Of a stretch of DNA of 64,000 nucleotides, positions 24,924 to 33,722 are shown in pieces (position 1 is the first letter of the stretch; every line of letters starts with the position of its first letter). A program made the translations under genes and the position numbers. This stretch comes from Actinospica robiniae DSM 44927. GTDB taxonomy: Bacteria; Actinomycetota; Actinomycetes; Streptomycetales; Catenulisporaceae. The notes beneath the pieces were generated by a model. It had not been told where the DNA came from, did not search any database, and saw only the letters and a list, made by a program, of their open reading frames with translations. The DNA is taken from NCBI RefSeq assembly GCF_000504285.1, contig NZ_KI632511.1:2105372-2169371 (forward strand), given 5' to 3'.

Positions 24924-27900
24924 TCAGGGCGCGAGCGTGACGGCGACCAACTCAGACCACGTAGTCCCCGCGCCCTCCCGCGCCGCGTCGGCGAACCCTG
25001 GTTCGCCGAGGCGGCTCAGCGCTTCCGACGCGATGCGGGCCGCGTCCGGGGTCGCGAGGTCCGGGAGTCCGCGCACCGCGTCGCCGGAGGCGAGCAGCCG
25101 GGCGGCCTGGGCGGGATCGCCCCGGCGCAGCGCCAGATCTGCGGCGCCCACGAGGACGCCCGCGATCAGCGGCGCGTGCCCGGCCTCTGCCGCGGCCTCG
25201 ACGGCCGCGGCCCGGTGCCCGCGGGACTCTTCGAGATCCTCCGCGAGGTAGCCGAGCAGGTCGTGAGTCAGGGCCCGCATGGTGGCCTCCTGCGCTCCCT
25301 CGCCCAGCAGCGACAGTGCGAGGCCGACCTGCCTTTTCGCCTCCTGCGGGTCCTCGTCCGCCCGAGCCAGCTCCGCTCGCGCCAAGGCCAGCTCGGCCAG
25401 CGCGTCCGGCCAGGCGACCCGCTCGGCGCACCGCTGCGCCTCGGCGAGCGACGCGGCGCCGGCCTCCGCGTCGCCCAGTCGCCGGTAGAACACGGCCTGC
25501 CGCGACCGGACCCGGATGACGTCCTCGACCGCGCCGACCTCGGCGAGAACCACGGCGGACTGCTCGAGATGATCGCAGGCCGCTGCGAAGTCGCCGCGCA
25601 CCGCGGCCCGTTCAGCCAGCTCGCTCAAGGCGAACGAGATCCCGTAACGCTCGCCGATCGCGCGGAACTCGGCCAGCGCCGCCTCCAGATGGGCGTCCGC
25701 CTCGTATCCCTCCTGGCCGAGGGTGATCCGCATCTTGCCCAGCTGCAGCCGGGCCAGCGCGCGGGCCCAGGTGTCCTCGTCGTCGAGCAGCGCTTCGAAC
25801 GCGGGCAGGAACTCCTCAGGCGCCGTGAGCATCCGTTCCAGCGGCACGACAAAGCCGAGCAGCGGGTGTGCCTTCGGCGCGCGCAGACTGTACGCGTACG
25901 CCTTGTGGATCCATTCGGCTGCCCGGTGCTCGTCGCCGCGGCCGGAGGTCACGAACATCACGAGCAGCGCGCACACGGTGGCGCGGATCCCGTCACTCAC
26001 CTCGCCAGGCGCCTCGTCGGCCGCGGTGATCAGCCTCATCCCCTCGGCCCGATGCCCGGCGAGCCACCAGTACCAGGCCGAGGCCGCCGCGAGCCGCATC
26101 GCCGCCTGGGCATCACCGGCCGCGAGGGCGCCACGCAGCGCCGAACCAATGTCATCGTGCTCTGCTTCGAGCGCGGCGAGCCAGGTGAGCTGGTCCGCAC
26201 CGCGAAGCTGCGGTTCCGCCGTCTCGGCGAGCCGGGTGAGGTAGTCCAGGTGCGCGCGGCGGGCTTGGTCCGCTTCGCCCGCCTCGGCAAGACGCTGTTC
26301 GGCGTACTGTCTGATCGTGCCGCTCATCCGGTAACGCGGGGCGTCCTCGCCTTCGGTGACCAGCAACGATTTCTCCGCCAGCGCCGTCAGCAGGTCCAGC
26401 ACCTCGTACGGTTCGACCCCGTCGCCGCTGCACACCTGTTCGGCGCCCTCCAGCCCCGCGCTGCCGGCGAACACCGACAACCGTCGCAATACACTGCGTT
26501 CCGCGTCGCCGAGCAGCTCCCAGCTCCAGTCGACCACCGCCCGCAGAGTCTTGTGCCGGGGCAGGGCGGTCCGGCTACCGCCGGTGAGCAAACGGAAGCG
26601 GTCGTCGAGGCGGGCGGCCAACTGGTCCACGGACATGGTGCGCAGACGCGCCGCCGCCAACTCTACGGCCAGCGGCATCCCGTCGAGCGCACGGCAGATG
26701 TGCGCCATCGTGGCCAGCATCGCACCATCGATATTCAGATCCTGACGCACAGCCCGAGCCCGGTCGCACAGCAGCTTGACGGCGGGGGCGGCCTCGATCT
26801 CGTGCAGGGCCGCGTCTTGCGCCGGCGTCTCCAGCGGCGTGGCCGGCCACAGCGCCTCGCCGGTGATGCCGAGTGGTTCGCGGCTCGTCGCCAGGATGCG
26901 CAGCCGCCGGCACTCGCCGAGCAGGTGGTGCGCGAATTCGGCGGCAGGCCCGATCAGGTGCTCGCAGTTGTCCAGGATCAGCAGGGCCTCACGCTCGCGC
27001 AGGGCGGCGATGAGGCGGTCCATCGGCTCGGCGTTCGAGGAGGTGCCGAGCAGGGCATCGCGCAGGCGCAGCGCGCCGAGGGCGGCCTGCGCGACGTCGC
27101 CGTCAGCGCCGAGGGCGGCCAACTCCACCAGCCAGGCGCCGTCCGGGAAAGAGTCGAGCAGCACGCGTGCGCTCTCCACGGCCAGCCGGGTCTTTCCGGC
27201 GCCACCCGGCCCGATCACGGTGGTGAGCCGGTGGCCGGCGATCAGCTCCCGGACCGCGGCGACGTCGGCGTCGCGGCCGACGAAGCTGGTCAGCTCGGCG
27301 CGCAGGTTGGTCTCGCGGCTCTCCTCGCGCCGTCCCGCCTCGCCGCGCAGAATCGCGACGTGCAGGGAGGAGAGATCGGCGGAGGGGTCGGCGCCGAGCT
27401 CGTCGGCCAGGGCTTCCCTCGTGCTCTGATACAGCTGCAGCGCATCGCTTTCGCGACCGGCCGCGGCCAGCGCGCGCATGAGGGCGGCGACCAGCCGCTC
27501 CCGCAGCGGGTGCGCGGCCACCCAGTCCGTCAGCTCGGTGACCAGGTCCGCGCCGCGCCCCAGGGTGAGTTCGGCCTCGAAACACGCTTCGGCAGCGGTC
27601 AGCCGCATTCCCTCGAGCCGGGCCGCCGCCGCGTCCAGAGCCTCGCTCTCCGGCAGACCGACATCCTGCATCGCCGCGCCGCGCCACAGTCCCAGCGCCT
27701 CCCGCAGCAGCTCCGCCCGCCGGGCGGCATCCCCGGCCGCAGCCTGACCGGCTCCGACAAGGCGCTCGAACCGCACGGCGTCGACCGCGTCCGGCGAGAC
27801 GTTGAGCCGGTATCCGTCGGTCAGCCCTTCGACGACCGCGTCCGGCAAGGCCTTGCGCAGCCGGGAGACGAGGCGCTGCAAGGCGTTCGTCGCGTCGGCC

Positions 27901-28067
27901 GGCGGCTCGTCGCCCCAGATCCGGTCGACCAACGCCGCCTTGGACACCTGGTGGCCGGGCCGGAGGGCCAGGGTCACCAGCAGAGCGCGCAGCCGCGCGC
28001 CCGGCACGTCGGCGACGGCTCCGTCGGTCCGGCGAACCTCCAGCGGGCCCAGCACACATATCTGCAC
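24924..28067 (-). CDS. SARP/AfsR-type regulator with ATPase and TPR domains (1)
   Basis: 1,047 residues. Order: winged-helix Trans_reg_C domain (1-90, MQICVLGPLEVRRTDGAVAD ... TNALQRLVSRLRKALPD), bacterial transcriptional activation domain BTAD (about 95-245), NB-ARC-type ATPase with Walker A VIGPGGAGKTRLAV (about 285-298) and Walker B LLILDNCEHL, then a large helical TPR-like sensor region to the end. AfsR-like proteins activate secondary-metabolite or developmental genes after nucleotide-dependent oligomerisation; target genes are unknown. Start codon GTG at 28067 lies inside the 3' arm of a perfect 14-bp inverted repeat (28063-28097). No biosynthetic cluster is visible in this window. Confidence 0.93.
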   Translation of the reverse strand: MQICVLGPLEVRRTDGAVADVPGARLRALLVTLALRPGHQVSKAALVDRIWGDEPPADATNALQRLVSRLRKALPDAVVEGLTDGYRLNVSPDAVDAVRFERLVGAGQAAAGDAARRAELLREALGLWRGAAMQDVGLPESEALDAAAARLEGMRLTAAEACFEAELTLGRGADLVTELTDWVAAHPLRERLVAALMRALAAAGRESDALQLYQSTREALADELGADPSADLSSLHVAILRGEAGRREESRETNLRAELTSFVGRDADVAAVRELIAGHRLTTVIGPGGAGKTRLAVESARVLLDSFPDGAWLVELAALGADGDVAQAALGALRLRDALLGTSSNAEPMDRLIAALREREALLILDNCEHLIGPAAEFAHHLLGECRRLRILATSREPLGITGEALWPATPLETPAQDAALHEIEAAPAVKLLCDRARAVRQDLNIDGAMLATMAHICRALDGMPLAVELAAARLRTMSVDQLAARLDDRFRLLTGGSRTALPRHKTLRAVVDWSWELLGDAERSVLRRLSVFAGSAGLEGAEQVCSGDGVEPYEVLDLLTALAEKSLLVTEGEDAPRYRMSGTIRQYAEQRLAEAGEADQARRAHLDYLTRLAETAEPQLRGADQLTWLAALEAEHDDIGSALRGALAAGDAQAAMRLAAASAWYWWLAGHRAEGMRLITAADEAPGEVSDGIRATVCALLVMFVTSGRGDEHRAAEWIHKAYAYSLRAPKAHPLLGFVVPLERMLTAPEEFLPAFEALLDDEDTWARALARLQLGKMRITLGQEGYEADAHLEAALAEFRAIGERYGISFALSELAERAAVRGDFAAACDHLEQSAVVLAEVGAVEDVIRVRSRQAVFYRRLGDAEAGAASLAEAQRCAERVAWPDALAELALARAELARADEDPQEAKRQVGLALSLLGEGAQEATMRALTHDLLGYLAEDLEESRGHRAAAVEAAAEAGHAPLIAGVLVGAADLALRRGDPAQAARLLASGDAVRGLPDLATPDAARIASEALSRLGEPGFADAAREGAGTTWSELVAVTLAP

Positions 28068-28097
28068 CCGCCGATCTTGTCATGATCGGCGGGTGCA
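28063..28097 (-). promoter_or_regulatory. 14-bp perfect inverted repeat covering the SARP-1 start codon
   Basis: TGCACCCGCCGATC and GATCGGCGGGTGCA flank a 7-nt loop (28077-28083). In the SARP mRNA the 3' arm contains the GGCGG just before the start and the GTG start codon itself, so the hairpin could hide the initiation site; as DNA it could be an operator. CAGTAT, a possible -10 element, lies just upstream. Confidence 0.75.
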
Positions 28098-28147
28098 CGA
28101 TACTGCGCGCGTCTTTCTTCAGTCAGGGCCATGATTCGGCCGCGAGA

Positions 28148-28816
28148 TCAGCGGCTGTGGCCGGAGATGTCGCCGTGGTCGGTCGTCGCCTTGATCTTCA
28201 GGGCGGCGCCCGCTCCGTCAGTGTTCTTCAGGGCGTTGCTGATCCGGCCGCGGGAGGTGGCGGCGTCCAGGGTGGCGCTGACGCCGGGCGCGGCACCGAC
28301 CGAGAGGTTTCCGGATCCGGTGCGCAGCACGACCTCGCCGGCCACGGCCTCGGCGACGGTGACGTCTCCCATGCCGTTGCTGATCTGCGCCGAACCGGTC
28401 AGGCGGGCGACCGAGACCGTGCCGGTGTGCACGCTCAGTCGGACGCCGGCGGCTTCGTCGAGCTCGACGGTGCGGTAGCCGCCGTCGAAGGCGACCTCGC
28501 CGAGCCGGCCGGTGCTGCGCAGCTCGGCGGCGCCCGCCTTGCCCTCGAAGCGCGAACCGGCCGGCAGTCCGATCGTCACGTTCAGCGAGCCGGAACCGCC
28601 CAGAACGCGGTGCGGGTCGGCGGTCGCGATCCGCAGGGCGCCGTCGCGGTACTCGACCGCGGTCTGGCTCACGGCCTTGACGTCGCGCTTCTTGCCGGCG
28701 TCGGCGGGCTCGATCTCGACGGTGGCGTCGGTGCGGTCGGTGGCGATCAGCCGGATCGTCCCCGCGGGGATCTCCAGGACGACGGAGACCGGGCCGGCGG
28801 TGTCGAACTCCTGCAT
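28148..28816 (-). CDS. DUF4097 beta-helix domain protein
   Basis: 222 residues. A run of short beta strands rich in Gly and charged turns (IRLIATDRTDATVEIEPADA, SLNVTIGLPAGSRFEGKAGA, ISNGMGDVTVAEAVAGEVVL, LDAATSRGRISNAL) is the hallmark of DUF4097, a right-handed beta-helix-like family often linked to DUF2154/LiaF proteins and toast-rack folds. Function unknown; some are membrane-stress or regulator partners. ATG at 28816 has AAGGAG 9 bp upstream. It lies upstream of the SARP gene on the same strand with 80 bp between. Confidence 0.85.
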   Translation of the reverse strand: MQEFDTAGPVSVVLEIPAGTIRLIATDRTDATVEIEPADAGKKRDVKAVSQTAVEYRDGALRIATADPHRVLGGSGSLNVTIGLPAGSRFEGKAGAAELRSTGRLGEVAFDGGYRTVELDEAAGVRLSVHTGTVSVARLTGSAQISNGMGDVTVAEAVAGEVVLRTGSGNLSVGAAPGVSATLDAATSRGRISNALKNTDGAGAALKIKATTDHGDISGHSR

Positions 28817-29103
28817 GATGTGCTCCTTGGGTTGTCCCCGGCGGACCCGGTGGCCCGCGCTGTTGGTTCAACTATCTGGGTCCGCCCTGACACCACTCAG
28901 CCGTCGTCCTGACATGAGCGATGACACCGCTGACACCGCGAGCCGCCGAGCGGCCCGAGCGTGTCAGCCCTCGTCGGAGTGCCGAAACGCCGCACGTCAC
29001 CAGCAGACGGCACCGTACGAACTCGCCGGGCCGCGCTCCCGAATCCGGCCGCGCCACGGGCCTAAACTGACCAGGGCGAACACGGCAGTTCCGGAGGACT
29101 CAG

Positions 29104-30045
29104 ATGGCCTGGACCGTGGCGGACATCCCCGACCAGCGCGGCAGGACCGCCGTCGTCACCGGTGCGAACGGCGGGCTCGGGCTCGTCACGGCCCGCGAAC
29201 TCGCGGCCAAGGGCGCACACGTCGTGATGGCGGTGCGCAACCGCGCGAAGGCCGACGACGCGATCGAGCAGATCCGCGCGCGCGTGCCGGACGCGTCGCT
29301 CGAACTGGTCTCGCTGGATCTGTCCGCGCAGGCATCCGTGCACGAGGCCGCCGAGCAGATCGTCGCCGCGCACCCGCGTCTGGACCTTCTGATCAACAAC
29401 GCCGGAGTGATGGCCATCGCCGAGGCGAAGACCGTCGACGGCTTCGAGATGCAGTTCGGCGTCGACCATCTGGGCCACTGGACCCTCACCGCCCTGCTCC
29501 TGCCGATGCTGTTGCGCACACCCGGATCCCGGGTCGTCACGGTGACCAGCACGGCGCACCACATGGGCCGCGCCATCGACCCGGCCAACCCGCATCTCGA
29601 GGGACGCTACGGGCCCTGGCGCGCGTACGGCCAGGCGAAACTCGCGAACTTCCACTTCGGCTTGGGCCTGGACCGCATGCTCAGAAGGACGCGCGCGAAC
29701 ACGGCCAGCCTGATCGCGCACCCCGGCTTCTCCAACACGGACCTGCAAGCCATGAGCGTGCAGGGATCCGGCGGCGGAGCCTCGCAGCGCTTGTTCCACG
29801 CCCTGGCCGAGCGCAGCGGGATGTCCGCCGACGACGGGGCACTGTCCCAGTTGCGCGCCGCCACCAGCCCCACCGCCAAGGGCGGAGAGTTCTACGGCCC
29901 GTTCCTGGTCAACAGCGGAGCTCCCGTACGCAAGCCGGTGCTGCGCCGCGTCGGCATGGACCGCGCCATCGCAAGGCTCTGGGAAGTCTCCGAGCACGAG
30001 ACCGGCGTCGCCATCTCCGTCGACGCGGCTGCGGGAGGCGCTTGA
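29104..30045 (+). CDS. short-chain dehydrogenase/reductase
   Basis: 313 residues, SDR family of the retinol-dehydrogenase-like type: VVTGANGGLGLVTARELAAK (TGxxxGxG cofactor loop, about 18-37), LLINNAGVMAI (NNAG), YGQAKLANFHFG (catalytic YxxxK, about residue 176). Substrate unknown. ATG at 29104 has GGAGG 9 bp upstream. The 216-bp gap before it contains no gene. It runs convergent to the MFS gene with 24 bp between the stops. Confidence 0.93.
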   Translation: MAWTVADIPDQRGRTAVVTGANGGLGLVTARELAAKGAHVVMAVRNRAKADDAIEQIRARVPDASLELVSLDLSAQASVHEAAEQIVAAHPRLDLLINNAGVMAIAEAKTVDGFEMQFGVDHLGHWTLTALLLPMLLRTPGSRVVTVTSTAHHMGRAIDPANPHLEGRYGPWRAYGQAKLANFHFGLGLDRMLRRTRANTASLIAHPGFSNTDLQAMSVQGSGGGASQRLFHALAERSGMSADDGALSQLRAATSPTAKGGEFYGPFLVNSGAPVRKPVLRRVGMDRAIARLWEVSEHETGVAISVDAAAGGA

Positions 30046-30069
30046 GTCGCGCGCGATCCGGACTACGAC

Positions 30070-31323
30070 CTACGACGACAACGGCTGAGGACGTAAGCCT
30101 TCTGCCGGCTCGGCGCGTCGCCAGCTCACGATCCACGCCGCGGTGAGCAGCGGGCCGACGCCCGACAGCGCCATCGAGCCGCCGGTGCCCAACACCCCGG
30201 CGAGCGCGCCGACGCAGACGGGGCCGAGGCCCTGCAGCGTCATGTTGCCGGAGCCGAGCAGGCCGAAGGCCTGGCCCTGGTCCTGCGCGGGGAGGGCGGC
30301 GAGGAACTCGCGCTGCAGGCCGAGGCCGTTGGCGAAGCCGCAGCCGGCGAGCAGGAGCAGCCCGGCCGCGAGCGGGCGGCCCGGATCACCGGCGAAGGCG
30401 AGCAGCGGCAGGCCCATCAGCGCGATGAGCGGAACGACCAGGCGTTCGCGCAGGGCCGGCCGCAGCAGCCTTCCCACCACGAGGTCACCGAGCAGCATGC
30501 CCACCGGCGGGCAGGCCATCAACACCGCGTAGGAACCGGGCGGAAAGCCGCGGCCGTCGGCGTAGGCGATGATCAGGCCTTCCGCACCCGCGACGAACGC
30601 GCTTGGGAGCCACTGCGCGAACAGCAGGCGTCGGATCACGCGGTCCCGCATCAGCGTGCCCATGCCCTGCAGGCTGCCGCGGACCGCCCCGCCGCTCCGC
30701 CCTGATTCCGCGGTGAGGCGCGGCAGGCGCAGGCGCACCGCCGCCGCACAGAGAAAATAAATCACGGCCCCCAACGCCAGCGCCGCGCGCGGGCCCATCG
30801 CTGCGACGACGGTACCGCCGAGGGCCAGGCCGAACAGTTGCGCACCGCTGGAGGCCAGGTTGTTGAGCGAGCGGCCGAGTACGTATGCGTCACCGGTGAG
30901 CCAGCGCGCAACCAGCCGACTGGCGGCACCGCTGAAAGCCGGCGTCGCCAGTGCCACCACGGAAACCAGCGCGAGGCTCGCTCCGATCGGCATCCGCACC
31001 AGCGCGAGCAGGGCCGCGGCCACGCCCTCCAGCACGTACCCGCCGACGATCAGCACCCGGGGCGGAAGCCGGTCGGCGAGCGAACCGAACAGCAGCGAGC
31101 CGAGGATCTGCGGCAGGAAGCCCGCGCCGAAGGCCAGCGCGCTGAGCAGCGGAGATCCGGTTCCGGCGAAGACCAGCGCCGAGAACGTGACGATCCGGAG
31201 CGAGTCCGCGGTCACACCGAGCACCCGGGTCAGGAAGAGCAGGCGGAACCGGGGCTCGGCGAACACCTGCCGGTAGGCCGTGCGTGCCGCCGGGGCAGCG
31301 CGGGTGAAGGAGTCGGTGGTCAT
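30070..31323 (-). CDS. MFS transporter
   Basis: 417 residues with about 12 membrane helices, for example LSALAFGAGFLPQILGSLLF, LLALVRMPIGASLALVSVVA and LAAGLLLLAGCGFANGLGLQ; the loop LADRLPPRVLIVGGY between helices 2 and 3 is the MFS motif A equivalent. Drug or metabolite efflux is likely. ATG at 31323 is used; an ATG at 31386 would add 21 residues but reaches into the divergent promoter. An ArsR-type regulator starts 86 bp away on the other strand and probably controls it. Confidence 0.9.
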   Translation of the reverse strand: MTTDSFTRAAPAARTAYRQVFAEPRFRLLFLTRVLGVTADSLRIVTFSALVFAGTGSPLLSALAFGAGFLPQILGSLLFGSLADRLPPRVLIVGGYVLEGVAAALLALVRMPIGASLALVSVVALATPAFSGAASRLVARWLTGDAYVLGRSLNNLASSGAQLFGLALGGTVVAAMGPRAALALGAVIYFLCAAAVRLRLPRLTAESGRSGGAVRGSLQGMGTLMRDRVIRRLLFAQWLPSAFVAGAEGLIIAYADGRGFPPGSYAVLMACPPVGMLLGDLVVGRLLRPALRERLVVPLIALMGLPLLAFAGDPGRPLAAGLLLLAGCGFANGLGLQREFLAALPAQDQGQAFGLLGSGNMTLQGLGPVCVGALAGVLGTGGSMALSGVGPLLTAAWIVSWRRAEPAEGLRPQPLSS

Positions 31324-31409
31324 GGAAAACAGCCTCGGGGATCGGCCCGCCGACCGCGAATGATTCGCCGCAGGACGTAAGGTCATGCACCGGCAGGTAG
31401 GGTGGACGT

Positions 31410-32429
31410 GTGCTCCGACTCACCGCGTCCGCCGCAGACCTGCTGCGCAGCCGGTTCGCGCTCTCGCCCGCCTTCGAACTCTGCGGACTGCTGCGCCGCC
31501 TGAGCGGATGCGACGCGCCGTTGCCCGCAGGCTGGACGGCCCGCCTGGCCCCCGGCTTCGCGCGGCTTCGCCGGGAGACCGCGCTGGATGCGGTGCTCGC
31601 CCTGCAGACCGCGAGGGCGGGTGCCGACTTCGTCGCACCGCCGCCCCGCGGACTCACGCAGACCTGGGCCGAGGACCTCGCGACGATCCGGGCGACGCCG
31701 CCGGCGGTGGCGCAGGCCGAGATCGAAGCGGCGCTGCGCCGGCAGCCGGCCCGCGATGCGCGGATCCACGCCCTGCTGACATCCGACCAGGTCGTGCAGA
31801 CGCTCGCCGACGCACTGGACCGGGCCTGGCACGAGCTCCTCGCCCCCGACTGGTCGCACCTGCGGGCCGTCTGCGAGCGCGACGTCGTCCATCGGGTGGG
31901 CGTGATCGGCGAGCGCGGCTGGAAAGAGGCGGTCGAGGGCCTGGACGACGGCCTGGCCTGGCATGGACGGACACTGGCGGTGGCCCTACGCGACGAATAC
32001 GGGGACGTGAGCCTTGCCGGCGAGGGCCTGTTGCTGGTGCCCTCGGTGTTCGTCTGGCCCGGGCTCGCAGTCTTCCACGAGGACCCGTGGCCCAAGACCC
32101 TGATCTACCGAGCGCGCGGCACGTCCGTACTGTGGGAGCGGGCTGCCCCCGGCCCCGATACCGCGGCCGCCCTGGCGGACCTGCTCGGCCGCTCCCGAGC
32201 CCGCCTGCTGCTGGAGTTGGACACCCCGGCGAGCACCAGCCACCTCGCCCGGGCACTCACGATGGCCCCAGGCGCGGTGAGCGACCACCTCTCCGTCCTC
32301 CGCACGGCCGGCCTGCTGACCCGAGCCCGGTCCGGCCGGTCGGTGCTGTACTGGCGCACTTCGCTCGGAGACGCACTCGTCGCCGGGACTGCGGGAGATT
32401 CGGATGCCGCGCCGGGCGACGGGGGCTGA
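31410..32429 (+). CDS. ArsR family regulator with DUF5937-like N-terminus
   Basis: 339 residues. The first ~230 residues are a DUF5937-like region (MLRLTASAADLLRSRFALSP, VVHRVGVIGERGWKEAVEGL, LLLVPSVFVWPGLAVFHEDP), followed by a C-terminal ArsR helix-turn-helix: RARLLLELDTPASTSHLARA, LTMAPGAVSDHLSVLRTAGL and the wing TRARSGRSVLYWRT. No metal-binding cysteines are visible, so a small-molecule signal is likely. GTG at 31410. Divergent from the MFS gene and probably its regulator. Confidence 0.88.
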   Translation: MLRLTASAADLLRSRFALSPAFELCGLLRRLSGCDAPLPAGWTARLAPGFARLRRETALDAVLALQTARAGADFVAPPPRGLTQTWAEDLATIRATPPAVAQAEIEAALRRQPARDARIHALLTSDQVVQTLADALDRAWHELLAPDWSHLRAVCERDVVHRVGVIGERGWKEAVEGLDDGLAWHGRTLAVALRDEYGDVSLAGEGLLLVPSVFVWPGLAVFHEDPWPKTLIYRARGTSVLWERAAPGPDTAAALADLLGRSRARLLLELDTPASTSHLARALTMAPGAVSDHLSVLRTAGLLTRARSGRSVLYWRTSLGDALVAGTAGDSDAAPGDGG

Positions 32430-32483
32430 GCATGTTCGCACGCTGAATCTTCTCGGCGGGCCCGTCTGCTTGATAATGAGCCG

Positions 32484-33164
32484 GTGGATGAGGAACGACG
32501 CGGCAGTTCGATGCCCAGGTGGCACCGCGACTCCGGGGTGCCTATGGGCGGATTCGGGTACAAGACCACGTGGATCGCGGTCAAGGGCCGCCACGATCCC
32601 GAGGAGATCGCCGAGGCGCTCGGACTCATCGAGCCGCGCCCGCTGGACTGGATTACCGGGACTGATCTGGCATACAAGCACGGCGTCTATGTGGCGCCCC
32701 GGATCGGAGGCTGGACACTAGCCCACGGTAGTGACGGCCTCTACCACACGTTCGAGGCCGCCGACGCCTACGGCGAGGCACGCGCTTGCTGGCTCGGTAT
32801 GTTGAGCGCACGACTGGGCGAGGTCCAGTACTTCCACACGCATCGCGTCTCGGAAGACCACCAATGGGCGATCGCGATCGACGGCGATGTGCTGCGCGAG
32901 TTCGACTGCTGCGGCATGACGGGCGAGTTCCACGGACGTGGCGAACCCACTGCGGCCGAGCGCGCGATCGGCAAAGGCACCCACAAGCTCCCTGAGGACA
33001 GCTCGGACTGGACCGAGGAGGAGTGGGAGGCGTTGTTCAAGACGGTGCCGAGCGAGCGGGATGTCATGCGAATCGCCGGAATCTGGAGCATCGACCCGTC
33101 GACTCTGAGGAACGAGGACATCGCCGGCGACGGGATCTTCGGCGAGGTCAGGGGCAGGGCGTGA
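32484..33164 (+). CDS. hypothetical protein
   Basis: 226 residues, soluble. The core starts at MGGFGYKTTWIAVKGRHDPE (ATG at 32544), and ATG at 32511 and GTG at 32484 are alternative starts without a deciding ribosome-binding site. Patterns such as PLDWITGTDLAYKHGVYVAP and EEWEALFKTVPSERDVMRIA recur in actinobacterial proteins of unknown function, possibly immunity-type proteins; this is a loose impression. No toxin partner gene is seen beside it. Codon use is normal. Confidence 0.7.
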   Translation: MDEERRGSSMPRWHRDSGVPMGGFGYKTTWIAVKGRHDPEEIAEALGLIEPRPLDWITGTDLAYKHGVYVAPRIGGWTLAHGSDGLYHTFEAADAYGEARACWLGMLSARLGEVQYFHTHRVSEDHQWAIAIDGDVLREFDCCGMTGEFHGRGEPTAAERAIGKGTHKLPEDSSDWTEEEWEALFKTVPSERDVMRIAGIWSIDPSTLRNEDIAGDGIFGEVRGRA

Positions 33165-33336
33165 AGATTCCGAGCGGTGTATCGCCGAGGTCGCACACAG
33201 CCTCGCGGCCGAGGGCGACCTGACCGACGCCGCGCATGGTCACGCACGCGATCCGCTCGGCGCGGCCCGGATCTTCGAGCCCACCACGATAGCCGGCCAC
33301 TACGCGACGCTCGCTCGCCAGCTGCGCGAAACTCAG
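33163..33336 (+). pseudogene. coding-like remnant without start (plus strand)
   Basis: A frame with high GC at third positions reads CIAEVAHSLAAEGDLTDAAH, then IFEPTTIAGHYATLARQLRE, directly after the previous stop codon but without ATG, GTG or TTG. It then loses coding character. It looks like the 5'-truncated end of a gene of unknown family. Confidence 0.35.
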
Positions 33337-33476
33337 AGTCCGTCGATGATCACCGTCAGAAACGTCTTCGTGCCGGCCACGGTTCGACGCCACCATGGGG
33401 TCGCGGTCCGCCATGCCTTGAACTCCCGAAGGCTCTCAGCCGTGATGTACTCGCGACGCGGGTGATCATGGAGGCC
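33333..33476 (-). pseudogene. coding-like remnant (minus strand)
   Basis: The last 40-odd codons of an 86-codon frame read EYITAESLREFKAWRTATPW and TKTFLTVIIDGL and look like a protein C-terminus; the part before (to ATG 33593) has an odd composition and probably is not coding. It is convergent with the plus-strand remnant. The rest of the 558-bp gap up to the lipoprotein gene shows nothing else. Confidence 0.35.
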
Positions 33477-33687
33477 CTGCGGGCAACGCCGCAAGTGCTC
33501 CGAAAAAATTACGGCTGCAACGACACGGAACACCCCGACGTTGAGCTCGTGCGCAGCCTCACGTTGATCAAGACATCCCTCGTGCGAAGGCATGCCTCGA
33601 TTATGGACAACACATTGCCCCGCCCGCTAGACGGAACATGGGCGCTCGCGGATCCCCGCACGGGAGCTGGACGCGGGAATTCGCGCG

Positions 33688-33714
33688 CAAGGTGCCACCT
33701 TGAGCAACTATGGT
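33688..33714 (+). promoter_or_regulatory. 15-bp palindrome and possible leaderless promoter
   Basis: CAAGGTG-C-CACCTTG (33688-33702) is a perfect palindrome. TATGGT (33709-33714) sits 8 bp before the ATG of the lipoprotein gene, the distance expected for the -10 element of a leaderless transcript; no Shine-Dalgarno is present. The palindrome covers where a -35 and regulator would sit. Confidence 0.5.
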
Positions 33715-33722
33715 TTGCGTCC

